From: Wurfbainia villosa
Lineage: Eukaryota; Streptophyta; Magnoliopsida; Zingiberales; Zingiberaceae
DNA length: 64,000 nucleotides
Assembly: GCA_025175895.1 (NCBI GenBank)
Contig: CM045991.1
Location: 83,501,174-83,565,173 of the forward strand
Reading direction: 5' to 3'
Positions 43,310-55,180 of this stretch are shown here, in pieces (the first letter of the stretch is position 1; each line of letters starts with the position of its first letter). The translations under genes were made by a program, and so were the position numbers. The notes below the pieces were generated by a model. It had not been told where the DNA came from, did no database searches, and worked only from the letters and a program-made list of their open reading frames with translations.

Positions 43310-44387
43310 TATTGGTGCGACAATGCCCCAAGCATTTATATGTGTTGATGTTTGGATAATCATCTAAGTTAGGCAATGCTTTGTGATCTAATTGTGAACG
43401 TGTTTAAGAGATAGGAAAATCCAAGTATAAAGACTTGGTAAAGACAAAGTCCAAGTGTGATCTTGGCAAAGGAAGTCCAAAGGCAAGTCTTGGCAGCGTA
43501 AGTCCAAGCATGTAGTCTTGGCGGCGTAAAGTCCAAGCATGCTTTGACAAAGGGAAACCCAAGACATGACAAAATCGAAGGAATCTCTTGGAAGCAAAGC
43601 ACAAAGGATGAACAAGTCATGGACTTTGAGGGATCTTGGAGGCGCAAGGCTTAAGGAAGAGCTAGAAGGTTGAGTCTAGGTCTAGGGGGGTAAAATCAAG
43701 TATGAATTATTCATACTTGATGAAACTCGATGATCATTAATTAGTCATGGCAATGATCGATGTTGTTATGATCACAAACAAAGCAATGATCGATCAAGTT
43801 AAACATGGGCATAGAATGGAGTCTCGCTCGACTGTGACCCATGATCACTCGACTAATCACTCCATCAGTCGACTGATGGATAGATCAGTCAACTGATGAA
43901 AGTGTCGTTGGAGGTAACGACTCTAAATCCTACGAATCCGGCTATTCAGAAGTCGTTAACCACGCCGTGATCGTGATCTTTGTACATCGATCGTGATAGT
44001 GCTCCAACGAGAAAATCAGCCCTCTCTCTATAAAAAGAGGGCTTGTGGTGGTTTTGAAGACTAATGCTTATTTTCTGATCATACTCTCAAGCCTCCACGA
44101 TTTTTCCAAGCTTTCTAGTGCTTTTAAATCCCCTCCTTCTCTCTAAGCTCCATCTTCATCCTTTGTAAGAAGAGAAATAAAGGAATTCTTTATAGTGATA
44201 TTGATTAGGGTTGATCCACCTCAAGGATCACCGTGGAGTAGGAGCATTATCTCCGAACCACGTAAAGGAATTGTGTTAGCATTGTTTTCATTGTTTTTAT
44301 TATTATTTTTGTTGTGCTTCCGCTAATCATCTTTGTAGAAACGAAAACAAGCTATTCACCCCCTCTAGCTTTCAACAATCTCCTACA
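43310..44387 (+). mobile_element. E1 3' LTR
   Basis: 1078 bp, starting TATTGGTGC (second base changed from the usual TGTTGGTGC) and ending CTACA. It carries repeated AAGTCCAAG / CTTGGC strings (43440-43570), the perfect palindrome at 43696-43720, CAGTCGACTG palindromes and a TATA box near 44030. It joins T2; GTCTG (44388-44392) is the candidate TSD. Confidence 0.92.
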
Positions 44388-45011
44388 GTCTGGTTTCCTG
44401 AACCCCTGCAAAGTATTGCAGACATGATTAGTGGCTCCCTTATCTACACACCAGGTGTCGGTAGATAACACCGCTAAACATGTTTTAACGACTAGACCAA
44501 AGGATATACCTTTGTTCTGATTCCGATTGGGACAATCCTTCTTCCAATGTCCAGTTTGCTTGCAAGTGAAGCACTTGCCTTTCGGCTTCTTCACTCGTCC
44601 CTGAGATCCTCCCACCACCTTTTCTCCATCTTGTTTCTTCTTCTTCTTGCCTTTCAGCTTAGAAGTAGAAACCTTCTGAGCAACCATGGCCTGAGCCTGA
44701 ACAAGCCCTTCTACCGCCTGGAGTTCTGTTAGAAGCTCCACCAACGAATACAACCTCTTATTCATGTTGTAATTTAGGCGAAACTACTCAAAACTCCTAG
44801 GTAGAGACTGGAGAATGATATTGACACAGGTTTCCCATCGATCTCGGCTCCAAGGACTTCGACTCATTTGTCGGCCAGGAGGATACTCTTGAAGAGTACA
44901 TACTTGTACTCTCGTGATTAAGACAATATCTAGATTCCTTTTCCAATCAACATAATTGGGTACAGTATGTTTATTTTCCTTTAGTATCACAGCAAGTGGG
45001 TTGAAAGTCAT
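44388..45011 (-). pseudogene. gag: T2 gag and start of protease, deleted and interrupted
   Basis: Starts MTFNPLAVILKENK at 45011, the ATG that T1 has lost. An internal deletion removes the middle of the UBN2-type domain relative to T1. A stop (about 44784) is followed by a second block beginning MNKRLYSL, with a basic stretch and an intact CCHC knuckle CFTCKQTGHWKKDC. The protease motif reads D-K-G instead of D-T-G. E1 interrupts the gene shortly after. The rest of T2 pol should lie beyond E1 and is not in the window. Confidence 0.88.
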
Positions 45012-46050
45012 TTTTGAAAAACCTAAGAATCACATAGATCAAAACTTTAGATTTCAAAAATTTATTAATTCCTTAAACAATAAATTTTTAAAATCAACCA
45101 ACACCTCAAAACACCGAGAATATCGTATGCCACGATCGTGTGGACGTATACGAATTCTACATTTGTAAGAGAAGGTTTTACCCATTAATTTTACTATCTT
45201 GTCAACCTAACTTTTTGACAAATAAAATTAATAGTTGGTTCCTCTTCGGCCCTACAAATAAAAGCAGTGACTCCAATGGGGAGGATACTTCTATTTGTAT
45301 CTAAGTGTTCACCATTACTTGGTAGCAAGGTAATTATCTCGGGTTATGTGCCTTCCGATGGGAAAGTACACATGCTCCTTAATAATTTTCTATAATCATA
45401 TTCGACCATGTAATCCGCAAACAAACTCATCCGATGGGGATGAAGACACTCAGAACCGACGCACAAGTTTGTTTGCATCACATGTCAAATCGTAATGGAG
45501 GCCGTGGGAATTTATAAAAATATTCCTCTCCCACTTAGTAATTTAAAATTGAGGAATTTTCATAGCCTACGACATGCATATCAAACAATAAGCAATAAAT
45601 ATGAAAAAAATATTTTCCAACTATTATGGCTTTTGTTCTCCAATATGTCTTCCGTCGTATCATCATCTCGTCCTCTCCTCCCTACGCCATGTATAAGCCA
45701 TCCGAAGATCCGAGCTGAGAATAACTATTTTAATTTACATCCATCGATCTTATACTCCATGAAGGAGTGTACATGTAATCTAGATCGAAAGTAAACTAAA
45801 ATAAAAGAGTGGCTAAACAATATCGTACTTAATTACAAAAATTAAATACTAGCCTCGTCAACCCCGAGGATTCAAATAATATACAATTACACACATACAA
45901 TCACATACACACATATGGCCATAATAGTTGGATACTATGTTTGCAACCAAAAAGTTAACCTATGCACATCCTACTATTATCCGACACATATAATATATGA
46001 AAAGTGCATAAAGGTAACCGAATCTTAAACACACAAAATCGAAAACCGTG
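45012..46050 (-). other. T2 non-coding leader
   Basis: About 1 kb between gag and the primer site, homologous to the T1 leader (3573-4574) including the spaced CCGATGGG motifs. No supported ORF. Confidence 0.65.
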
Positions 46051-46062
46051 GCTCTGATACCA
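46051..46062 (-). promoter_or_regulatory. T2 primer-binding site
   Basis: GCTCTGATACCA on the plus strand, an unaltered initiator tRNA-Met complement. Confidence 0.92.
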
Positions 46063-46064
46063 CT

Positions 46065-48014
46065 TGAAGGGTGGATCCGAAGCTTCACTTCCCACTTCAA
46101 CTCGGTTGCTTGTTCATGGCGATCCTGTCTTCGTCCCTGGATTAAAAAAATTAATCCATGACAATTAGGGATTACCCAAGCTACTATTTCATCGTCGTGC
46201 TATCCGATTAGAGTGGTCACTTGTATAAACTTGTTATTCAAGCAACCTACCTCTATTCATCGAATAGCCACGGAATAGACGATGTACGGATCACCGGTTT
46301 TTGTGTTCGTATTCGGGGTTCAAGTAAAATAGCCACATAACAAAACATACAACATGCATAAAATAAGAAAAGATCATAAACAAGCCTTATACCTCTCGAT
46401 CTTCTATTGTATGTCCTTCCTCCTTTTGGACGTCATGTGGACGACGATCTTCCAAAAGTTGAATCCTTCTAGATCACCAATCTTTCTTTCCTTGTTCACT
46501 CCGAACAAAAGAAGATCATAAAACAAAACGCTTCTCCTTTCTAGAATCGGCCACCAAGCCACCTTGCTTGGTGGTTGCCGCCGGCCAAGGAGATGAAGAT
46601 AGAAGTGTAGGCGCCGACCAAAAGCTACAAGGGAAGAATCCCTAGCTCTTACTGCCGGCCAAGGAAGAGGGGAAGAGGGGAAGGCGCGCCACGCTAAGAG
46701 AGAAGATGGTGGTGTTGTTGCCACCGGCCAAGAGGAGAAGCCAACCCTAGGTTGCCACCCAAGATGAGAAGCAAACCCTAGCCACCTCCTAGTTGCCGCC
46801 CAACAAACCCTAGCCTCTCTTAGTTGTCGCCCAAGCCAAGGGAAACAAAACCCTAATCTCCCTTCAATCTCCTTGCTGCCCACCCCTTAAGCCTCCTTTT
46901 ATAGAGCTAAGCTTAAGCCTCCTTTTAATATCCACCGTTAGTTCTAGGGATTTAATCTCAACCGTCAAATCTAGAGATTTAATCTCAACCATCGGATCTA
47001 GAGATTTAATCTCCACCGTCGGATCTAAAGATTTAATCTCCACTGTCGGATCTAGATATTTAATCTCCACCATCGGATCTAGAGTTTCATTTTCCATCAT
47101 TGGATCTAGGCTCCATGAGGGTTTTAATAGGCTACAATAGGGACCATGAGGAGGAGTTGGATCTTTGCCACCCAATGGATCAAGCCCACATAAAGTCCGA
47201 TCCATTAATGATAATCCATTCCACTAGAGGATTATCATTGATCTACCTCACCAACCCCCATAAGTTAATATGAGCTCCATATATTATTTGTACATATATC
47301 TCCCCGTGTTTAAGATCTCGAATGTCCGTCAATTAATTAATTTACTGATAATTAATTAATCAACATCTAACTCCATGAGTAGTACCACTCAACCTTTTCA
47401 TCATGCCGGACCAAGTCCACCTGCAGGGTTTACATGATGAACCTTATGAGCTCCTCAAGGGGACATCATCATCCTATTTTATAGGACACGGTTTCCTCCT
47501 ATAATCAACGGCACACCATATAAATAATATCATTTCCCAACTTATCGAGCCTATCGATTTACTCTATAAATCTCACCCATTGGTAAATCAAAGAAATAAA
47601 TATTAAGTATATGTACCCATTATTATATCGGGATTAAGAGCATGTACAACATAATATCCGAGGTCCGATTCAATTATGTAGTCAGCAATAAATCGAATCA
47701 CCTCTAAGTCGGTCTTGCTCAATACACACAAAGTGTACTAGTGTGATTCTATGGTCAAGACAAACAAATACCAAATCACACTACAACCATTCTAATAGTT
47801 TGTCCATAACCATCTCGGTTGTGAGCCTTTACTTATACTTTACAAGGAACTGATAACATGATCTCCCATGTGACACTACACATCATGTTATCTACAATGT
47901 AATGTATTAAACAATATGCATAACCATAAATATGCAAACAATGATAATGTGATTCTTATTTCAAAAATAAAGATGTTCATACAAAAGATAGACTTTTCAG
48001 TATACATCCCAACA
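46065..48014 (-). mobile_element. T2 5' LTR
   Basis: 1950 bp, inverted, start TGTTGGGATGTATACTG at 48014. It is homologous to the T1 LTR and contains the seven-unit 27-bp repeat (46924-47112). A TTTTATAGAG segment near 46896-46905 is a possible inverted TATA box. GAAAT (48015-48019) is the candidate TSD in G1. Confidence 0.9.
46924..47112 (-). repeat. 27-bp tandem repeat, seven units, in T2 LTR
   Basis: Seven consecutive 27-bp units of the type TTTAATCTCCACCGTCGGAT plus seven bases, 189 bp in all. T1 has four to five units. Confidence 0.92.
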
Positions 48015-48450
48015 GAAATAACTTAAATCCTCGATGTGCAGCATATGCTAATAACATTCGAATGGACTCTAACCTAGCTACTGGAGTATAGGTCTCATCG
48101 TAATCTAAACCTTCGACTTGACTAAACTCTTTAGTGACTAGTCTAGCTTTATTTCTAACTACCTCACCTTTACCATCAAGTTTATTTCTAAACACCCACC
48201 TTGTTCCAATGATTGTTTTATCTTTAGGTGGTGGTACTAATTCCCATACTTCGTTCCTAGTTAATTGAGCCAGCTCTTCTTGCATTGCAATAATCCAATC
48301 GGGATCAAGAAGAGCTTGGTCAATAGTTTTGGGTTCAATTTTGGAAATCAAAAAGATTTGACTAAGGTTTCTGTATGAGGCTCTAGTTCGAACTCCTAGA
48401 CTTGGATCACCTATCACTTGTTCGATAGGATGATTCGTTTGAGCCCTAGT
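48015..48450 (-). pseudogene. pol: G1 RT N-terminal part, cut by T2
   Basis: Sirevirus pol linker and RT start: GVRTRASYRN, IEPKTIDQALLDPDWI, WELVPPPKDKTIIGTRWVF and ARLESIRMLLAYAAHRGFKL. T2 inserts just before the QMDVKSAF motif. The frame continues that of INT upstream but is separated by a TAA at 48451-48453, where neighbouring repeat units have CAA. The rest of RT and RNase H is not in the window. Confidence 0.88.
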
Positions 48451-48670
48451 TTAGTTTGGGTTTAGGTCATCTACCACTTGGTCAATAGGATGACTCGTTT
48501 GAGTCCTAGTTTGGTTAGAGTCATCTACCACTTGGTCAATAGAATGACTCGTTTGAGTCCTAGTTTGGTTTGGGTTTGGGTCATCTACCACTTGGTCAAT
48601 AAGATGACTCGTTTGAGTCCTAGTTTGGTTAGAGTCATCTACCACTTGGTCAATAGAATGACTTGGTTGA
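48415..48670 (-). repeat. In-frame tandem repeat in G1 pol linker
   Basis: Repeat starts at 48468, 48522, 48582 and 48636 give units of 54, 60 and 54 bp (18, 20, 18 codons), with a weaker fifth at the left. The encoded unit is of the type HSIDQVVDDSNQTRTQT, between integrase and RT. Confidence 0.85.
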
Positions 48671-49993
48671 CTTAGGTTAGGATCGGAGTTGAGTCTGGTA
48701 TGAATTGGCTCGCTAATTGGGGTTGCTAGGGGTTTTGTAGGTCCGTGTCCTTCATCAAATACTACATTGATAGTTTCCTCGCCTCTAAGGGTGTCATAGT
48801 TATATACTCTATAAGCTCTACTTGTTGTCGAGTATCCTAGGAAGATTCCGGTCGAGGATTTGGATGTAAATTTCCCTAGGTAATCCTTAGTGTTTAGGAT
48901 ATGTACCTTACACCCAAATACCCTAAAGTACTTGATGTTAGGTATTTTATCGTGATAAATCTCGTATGAGGTCTTAAGGTGCCTCTTTACCATAAGGATC
49001 CTATTTTGGACATAGCATGTCGTACTTACAGCTTCCGCCCAAAACCTATTGGGTAGGTTATACTCGTTTAACATTGTCCTAGCGGCTTCTTGTAGGGTTC
49101 TATTTTTACGTTCTACTAGGCCATTCTGTTGTGGGGTTATAGGATAAGAGAACTCATGGTTGTATCCATTTAGGTTACAGAATTCTGTAAACCTGTGGTT
49201 CTCGAATTCACCACCATGATCAGTCCTAAGTCTTTTGATTTTAAGGTTTTGTTGATTTTCTATTAGTTTAAATAGGTTCATTAATTGATCTAGGGTATCA
49301 CTTTTGTGTTTGATGAACCTAACCCAAGTAAATCTAGAATAGTCATCAATTATGACTAAGCAGAATTTACTCCCATTAAGTGACTTAGCTCCGTGTGAAT
49401 CAAATAGATTCATGTGTAGGAGCTCAAGAACACTTTTGGTTCGTTCTTGATTAGTTAGTTGATGTTGTGTCCTAGATTGTTTACCTTGTTGACAAGCATT
49501 ACATATTTTATTATCCAAGTTATTGAGGTTAGGCAAACCTCTGACTAAGTCACTCTGACTCATCTTGTGGATGAGTCTTTGGTGTGAGTGAGTTGGTGCC
49601 ACAACCATGATTCCTCTTCTTAGTGTCATAAGACACTTAGTTGAGGAGTTAGTTAAATTAATAGTATAAATATTGTTATTTCTGGTTCCCTTAAGGATTG
49701 TTTTAGAAGTTTCAATTGTATTAATTACACATTCATTTTCTAGAAATATGACCTTATTGTTATTATCACACAATTGGCTTACACTAAGTAAATTATATTG
49801 AAAATTTTCTACCAATAAGACATTTTGAATAATAAAGTTAGAGTTGAGCTCAATATCACCTGATCCGATGATTTTGAGCTTACCGTTGTTTCCGAAGGCT
49901 ACCGATCCTTGTCGTTTGAATCAAAGCTTCGAAAACTTGAGTTGATCCCCGGTCATGTGTCGGGAGCAACCACTGTCCAACATCCATTGATCC
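48451..49993 (-). pseudogene. pol: G1 protease and integrase, degenerate
   Basis: The protease reads WMLDSGCSRHMTGD at about 49985-49945, then a TGA breaks it near 49918. The integrase frame is open for 454 codons from 49815. Its zinc region is damaged on the His side (SHQRLIH in place of the usual WHxRLGH) but keeps CNACQ. In the core the first catalytic Asp is replaced by Asn (LLHMNLFD), while RTDHGGEF and LVERKN are intact. The repeat-rich linker and a TAA close the frame. PR and INT are therefore both dead in this copy. Confidence 0.88.
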
Positions 49994-50569
49994 TACACGC
50001 AAGGTAGTTGGAATGGATATTGGATTTATTAAAGATTGGTTGAAGATTATTAACCTAAATCATCTCACCCATGTCTACATGATCAAACATGTTAACCCTA
50101 TATGTTCTTGTGAGATGACTTCCAATTTTACTTGATTTAAATTTAATAATTTGAACACTTGTCAACCTTGCGTTAGATTCAGATTTAACCATAGACTCAT
50201 CAAGTCACCTTTTCGAGATCATGACTTCCAGGTCGTAGCGAGGCACAGAGGCCTTCTTTGATCAGAACAACGACCACTTCCTTAGACAAAGCCATTTTCA
50301 AGAAAATAGAGACTTGACTCACCTAAGACCACTTCCTGGTCTAACTAGTCTAGGATACGGTGAGGTAGCTTTAGCTAGTTCCACTCGGTCAAGTGCACCG
50401 AACTAGATATGCCTTATCTAGCCCGAATATACAAGACTCCGCTTTCCTAGCATACTATCATCTCGCCGCATCCTGGTACTATGTTATCAAGTATTGATGA
50501 GTTATAGTCCTATCTAACCATTCTAAAAAGAAAAAATCAAACTAAATAAAGAACCTAAGCATGCAATTT
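49994..50569 (-). other. G1 spacer between gag and protease, possible intron
   Basis: About 576 bases with no supported ORF where E and H have at most a few codons. It contains a perfect CATCTCAC / GTGAGATG inverted repeat (50061-50068, 50110-50117) like stem 1 in the 3' regions of other families. On the minus strand the spacer ends in a pyrimidine-containing stretch and a TAG just before the protease, which could be a splice acceptor. This is unproven. Confidence 0.5.
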
Positions 50570-52207
50570 CTAAGTTAAAATACAAACAAGTTTTGTACTG
50601 GCTTCCCCTAGATCGTTAAATCGGTTCGGTCTCTCCACATAGTGGATTTGGTCCTTGGGAACCCAGTATTGGTTCGATCCTAAGTTTAAAATCAAGGCAG
50701 TCTTAGGGACCCATGCTTGGACACATTTTTTATGTCGACTTACAATCGACATATATGACTTGTTGGTCGTATTTGAGCTAAACCCTAGTTCGGCCTTGTT
50801 GTACACGGCCCTTTGCGATTCAAGTAGGAGATCAAGTCCTTTGGATCCCAAAGTAAACCTTTCCAACGTGTTCCTAAGATCTTCGACTTGACTCTTCAAG
50901 AGTGAGTTCTCAACTTCGAGCTTTTCAACCCGAGTTGAATCCTCCTCTCGAACTCGACTAGTCGAAGAGGTTAGGGAGACCTCGTGTTTGAGGAGTTTAA
51001 CTTCCTCAATCAGGGTCTCGACCTTGGACTCGGACTTAGCTAATTTCCTAGTTAAGAACTTAATTGCACTATAAAGCATACTAATAAGGGATCGACTTAC
51101 CTTGAGTGTATCTTTTGAACCGGATGCATATCCGTGGCTTGTCTTGAATAGCGCTTCGCAGTCCGACTCGTCTTCGGTTTTAGATTCGTGTTCTGGTTCT
51201 AACTCCGTCTCCAATTCTACTGGTTTAGCCATGAGGACACGATCATCGTCTTCTTCCTCGGACACTTCTTCTCATGTAGCGTTGAGTGCCATTTTGTGTT
51301 TTGGTGCTTTGCTCTTGAGCTTTGGTCATTCGGACTTGATGTGTTCAAACCTGTTGCATTCGTAACACCCAATATTAGAACTTTTAGGCTTACCTTCGTT
51401 GGGTCGAGTGACGGTTCACTTTCGGCCCTTGACTATCCTCCGAACTAGGTTGACTAGTTCGACCTCCATTTCCGGGTCGACCTTCGAATTGGACTCATCT
51501 TCTTCTTCCTTCGGGGGTTGCTTGCTCACGGTTTTCTTCCTTGAACCTACAAAAAGTGTTATACCCTTCTCGGGTTCTGAGTTAGACTGCTCATGAAATT
51601 CAAAATCAGAAAACAACTCATCTAACCTAAGTTTTGAAAGATCCTTGGAGACCTTGTAGGCATCGACCATGGATTCCCACAAGGTAGTCCTAGGAAATGA
51701 GTTAAGAACATACCTAATAAGATCGCGGTTTTCGACGTTTTGCCCGATCGCGTGTAGGTTATTAACTATGTCTTGAATGCGAGTGTGAAGTTGCGTTGCC
51801 ATCTCGTGTTCCTGCAGTTTTAGGTTATATAACTTATTGAAAAAATGATCGTTCTTACATACCTTGGCTTCATCGGTCCCTTCGTGTAGCTCCACTAGTT
51901 TTGTCCAAAGGTCCTTTGCGCTGATGAAGGGGCTGACGCGATTAAGCTCCTCCTTGGACAAGCCGCATTGAAGGATTTGAGTTGCCTTGGCGTCGGCTTC
52001 TACTTGTCTTTTTGTCGCATTAGTCCATTGGTTATAATCCAAGGATTCACCCACTTCATTAGTCGGAAGTGTGAATCCCGTTTGGATTATGATCCACATC
52101 TTGATTTGGGTTTTAAGAAAGCATTCTATCCGACCCTTCCAATAACGGAAGTCATCTCCATTGTAAAACGAAGGTCGAACAGTGCTAAAACCCTCGAGAT
52201 GGGTCAT
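50570..52207 (-). pseudogene. gag: G1 gag with in-frame stops
   Basis: Sirevirus Gag starting MTHLEGFSTVRPSFYNGDD at 52207 and open to a TGA at 51416-51418. The zinc knuckle follows (CYECNRFEHIKSE), with a TGA in place of the last cysteine. Another TGA lies just before MSEEEDDD at 51265. From there the C-terminal part is open and carries the coiled-coil-like region, LERFTLGSKGLDLLL and YWVPKDQIHYV, ending in UAG at 50570-50572. All parts share one frame, so only substitutions broke it. The N-terminal half resembles the G2 fragment at 63547. Confidence 0.9.
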
Positions 52208-52401
52208 TGAAACAAAAAGACAAAAGAGTGAAGTGGAAAAAAACCAAAAACCACAAACAACGGAAATGTCCCAAGACTCGCGTCTTGGATTAGTAGTGCG
52301 GGAGAGAAAAAAAATTACACGAATGAGAAAGAAAGGAAAAAATCGAAAAAAAAATCCGTAGAAAGCTAGATTGGTGGTTTCACCAAATCTTAGCACCCCC
52401 A

Positions 52402-52413
52402 GCTCTGATACCA
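52402..52413 (-). promoter_or_regulatory. G1 primer-binding site
   Basis: GCTCTGATACCA on the plus strand, beside the LTR end. Confidence 0.92.
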
Positions 52414-52415
52414 AT

Positions 52416-53537
52416 TGTTGGATCGAGCGGATCGCGAGAGGGGGGGTGAATAGCGATAAAACTTTTTCTTCGAATTCGTTCGATAGACAATTAAACGCAG
52501 CGAAAAGATAAATGATAAATAAACAAGACAAATGAATTTTTTACTTGGTTCATAGCCTTCAGCTACTACTCCAAGGCCCTAACGACCCTAGACCGTGTAC
52601 GGAGGGCAATTCATTAAAACACTCCTCGTTGGAGGTAGGAGTTAGACGATTACAAAAACCTTCGAAAGCAAAAGATAGAGAGACAAACCCTCTCTTCTAT
52701 TAAGGTAAAATGCAACGATAGAAAATCTCGATTAACAAAAAGAATTGCAATATTAAAGAGACGACAAAGTAAGATTATACCAACAACTAGGGAATAGAAA
52801 TTAAGCTAGGGTTGTTGGTGTTTTGATAGCACTTCATCGTTGTAGAGTCGTCGGAGAGTCGCAGCATTGCGGAGGCTTTTGGGCACTTAAAATTGATGAG
52901 AAAACCCTAGGAGAGGCCCTCCTTTTATAGCCCTTGAGCCCTTTTTTGAGAGGAACTTCAGCCAATAAGATTTGAGCACCACCCCCCTTGAAATGAGGTG
53001 ATAAGCCTTGACTCCTCGAAGCTGATCCTTGACCATCAGTCGATTGATGGCAGCATCAGTCGAATGCTAACCACAGACAGTCGACTGATGGACAGCAGTC
53101 GAGTCCTCCAAGCTGGCAGTTGACTGATGCTAGCTGTAAGGAAAAGTTAGCTTAACAAAAACATTATTTCGACAGTCGCTGACCGTCCGATCTCGACCTA
53201 GACCATCTATAGGATGTCTTTGGTTGGATCTACGCTTAAAATCATCCCCGTAAGGAGGATACGACCTCTCTTACTCTCACACACACGAGCTTTACCTCGA
53301 TACTTACTGTGTCGCTTTCTCTTCCGGCCTTCCACTCGATTCCTTCGGCTTCCTTCAAAATCACTTGAGTGTCGCTCGACCACCGCGGCTTCCTCCAAGT
53401 GTCGCTAGCCTTCAGTTCCAGTGTTGACACTTTTCTGCACACTCAATTTAGCTCGTGAGACAACAATATGAGCTTAACTTTGTATAGTTTGCTATAATCA
53501 AAACTCAAGTTCGACTTAGGTGCCTACTGCACCAACA
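52416..53537 (-). mobile_element. G1 5' LTR
   Basis: 1122 bp, inverted, start TGTTGGTGCAGTAGG at 53537 and end ATCCAACA at 52416. It has a G-run complementary to CTATTCACCCCC near the end, CAGTCGACTG-type palindromes at 53035-53125 and a TATA segment near 52923. GTAGA (53538-53542) is the candidate TSD. Confidence 0.9.
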
Positions 53538-54500
53538 GTAGATTATTGTAAAACTTAGAAACTAAGTCTACATTAAAATCGTGATCGTAGTAGACTAGCT
53601 TACTGAGTTGATAATAATTAATTACACCCATTACTTCTGGAGCAAACTCATTGAAAAAATCTTTATCTAAAGAGCGTGTAGGCATCTTTTGAATTTATAG
53701 GTCCTGTATGTATGCTGATGTAATTCGGAGGGGAATCAGGGATCCGTAGAGGAATTTTCACTCGATGTTTCCCTCCTACTAATGTTGGATTGTTTTCATT
53801 CTTGTCTAAAGATGCAAAAATTATAGAATGAATGTGATATGATATGGTATGATGAATGATATGGATAAATATTGATTAGTAATCAATCGTTGACTAATAA
53901 TCGTGAAAGTAAAGTGAAGGAAGAAGAAGGGTTACTTGGGTGTAATTGCTCCTTGTCCAAATAATTTCGAGCTGATGAGACCTTAGGTTGGAGCCCTTTT
54001 TATCAAAAATGGACTTTTTCGGCGAGGAGAAAGGGTCCGACGAACCCTAGCTGTCAATGCCGGTGGAGTTAGGGTTAGGATGCTAACCTAGAGATGGAGA
54101 TAGATGCATAAGGACTTACCCTAGCTTGGCTTGGGTCCTAGAGAAGTAGGGTTGGTGTGGTAGGAGTCGGAAGTCGGCCAAAGTCCGAGCAGCGACGGTG
54201 AAAGCGACGGAAGCAGAGGAAAGCTCGCGGATGAGTCAAACGCAGAGAAAGGATTTCCTTATATATATCCACATTCATCAGTCTAGGTGATAAGTTAAAT
54301 GCCTCGACTGATAAATCAGTCGAGGCACGAGTCGAGGTCGCCTCGATTCTGAGCCTTCGTTAATTTGTCCAATCGAGGCACTAGTCGAGCGCACCTCGAT
54401 TCTGTTCACTTGTGGCTGCAACTGAGGGTACCAGTCAAGTCAGTGCCTCGACTGTAAGTGTGGTCGAGCTCCTGGTCGAGAGCAAACTTGTGTTTTAAGC
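53538..54500 (-). other. Unassigned remnant R: promoter-like segment, leader and short ORF start
   Basis: On the minus strand there is a palindrome-rich stretch with CCTCGACTG repeats (about 54290-54480), a TATA-like run (54259-54268), an open leader of about 570 bases, then an ATG at 53685 opening a frame of about 49 codons until G1 cuts it. The peptide starts MPTRSLDKDFFNEF and ends VSKFYNNL. The FYxNL ending recalls the plant transposon protein domain often found in retroelement ORFs, but this is a weak resemblance. The arrangement looks like the 5' end of another element. Its right boundary with H is not sharp. Confidence 0.4.
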
Positions 54501-55180
54501 TATAAGCGATCAAGGCACGCCTCGATCGGTTCTCGAGAATCTGATTTGCTCAATTTTTCAGACGAACTTCAGAAATTTGTATATAATTCCAGAGATTTCA
54601 AAAAATCTTGAAATTTTGCGTACATAATTTGAAAGTCATGTTCCTCTACATAAAAATCTGTGAAAAATATATGACCTAATATTTCCATGGATTGATACGA
54701 TTTCCGAAAATATGAAAATTGAGCCTTTCTTGAGCCTCATTCCAGTTGTATCACTAGCTTCAAAGGTGATCCATACACCAATACGTGATTGACCACAGTG
54801 AAGATAGTATTTTTTTTAAAATGATTTAAGACACTTATATTAGATTTGCATTTGTCTTAAGTGATCCAACCAATTTTACTTGGTTGGAATGTCCAATTAT
54901 GATCTTTAGACCAAATGCACATGAATTATGAAAAGGTCTTCCCCATAATTGGTCAAATTAATGATCATTGTCTCGATAACTATCTTGCCCAAGGGATGCA
55001 ATGAACATTTTGGGTAAGTTGGTTATGCTTAAACATCTCACCCCCACCAACTAGAAATACAAAAACAGTTGTGTTCACTTTATAGTTTGTGTGAGATGCT
55101 TCCCAAGGTTCCCTTAATTTCCATAATTTGTTCTTGTTATGGTGAGTTACTCCTTATGATCATGGAGAGATTCGAATTCT
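54501..55180 (-). other. H 3' non-coding region (LTR missing)
   Basis: Follows the H Pol stop. It has stem 1 (CATCTCAC 55034-55041 with GTGAGATG 55091-55098) and stem 2 with nine pairs (CCAATTATG 54893-54901 with CATAATTGG 54944-54952), then a palindrome pair near 54505-54530. No purine tract or 3' LTR follows, so the H 3' end is deleted. Confidence 0.75.
54893..54952 (-). ncRNA. Conserved 3' stem-loop (stem 2), H copy
   Basis: Perfect 9-bp stem. Relative to E1, one C-G pair is replaced by U-A through changes in both arms. Confidence 0.62.

Noticed and set aside
46864..47205. ORF of 113 codons with nine-residue repeats
   Set aside because: It is the 27-bp LTR repeat read in one frame; 27 is a multiple of three, so an open frame is expected by chance.
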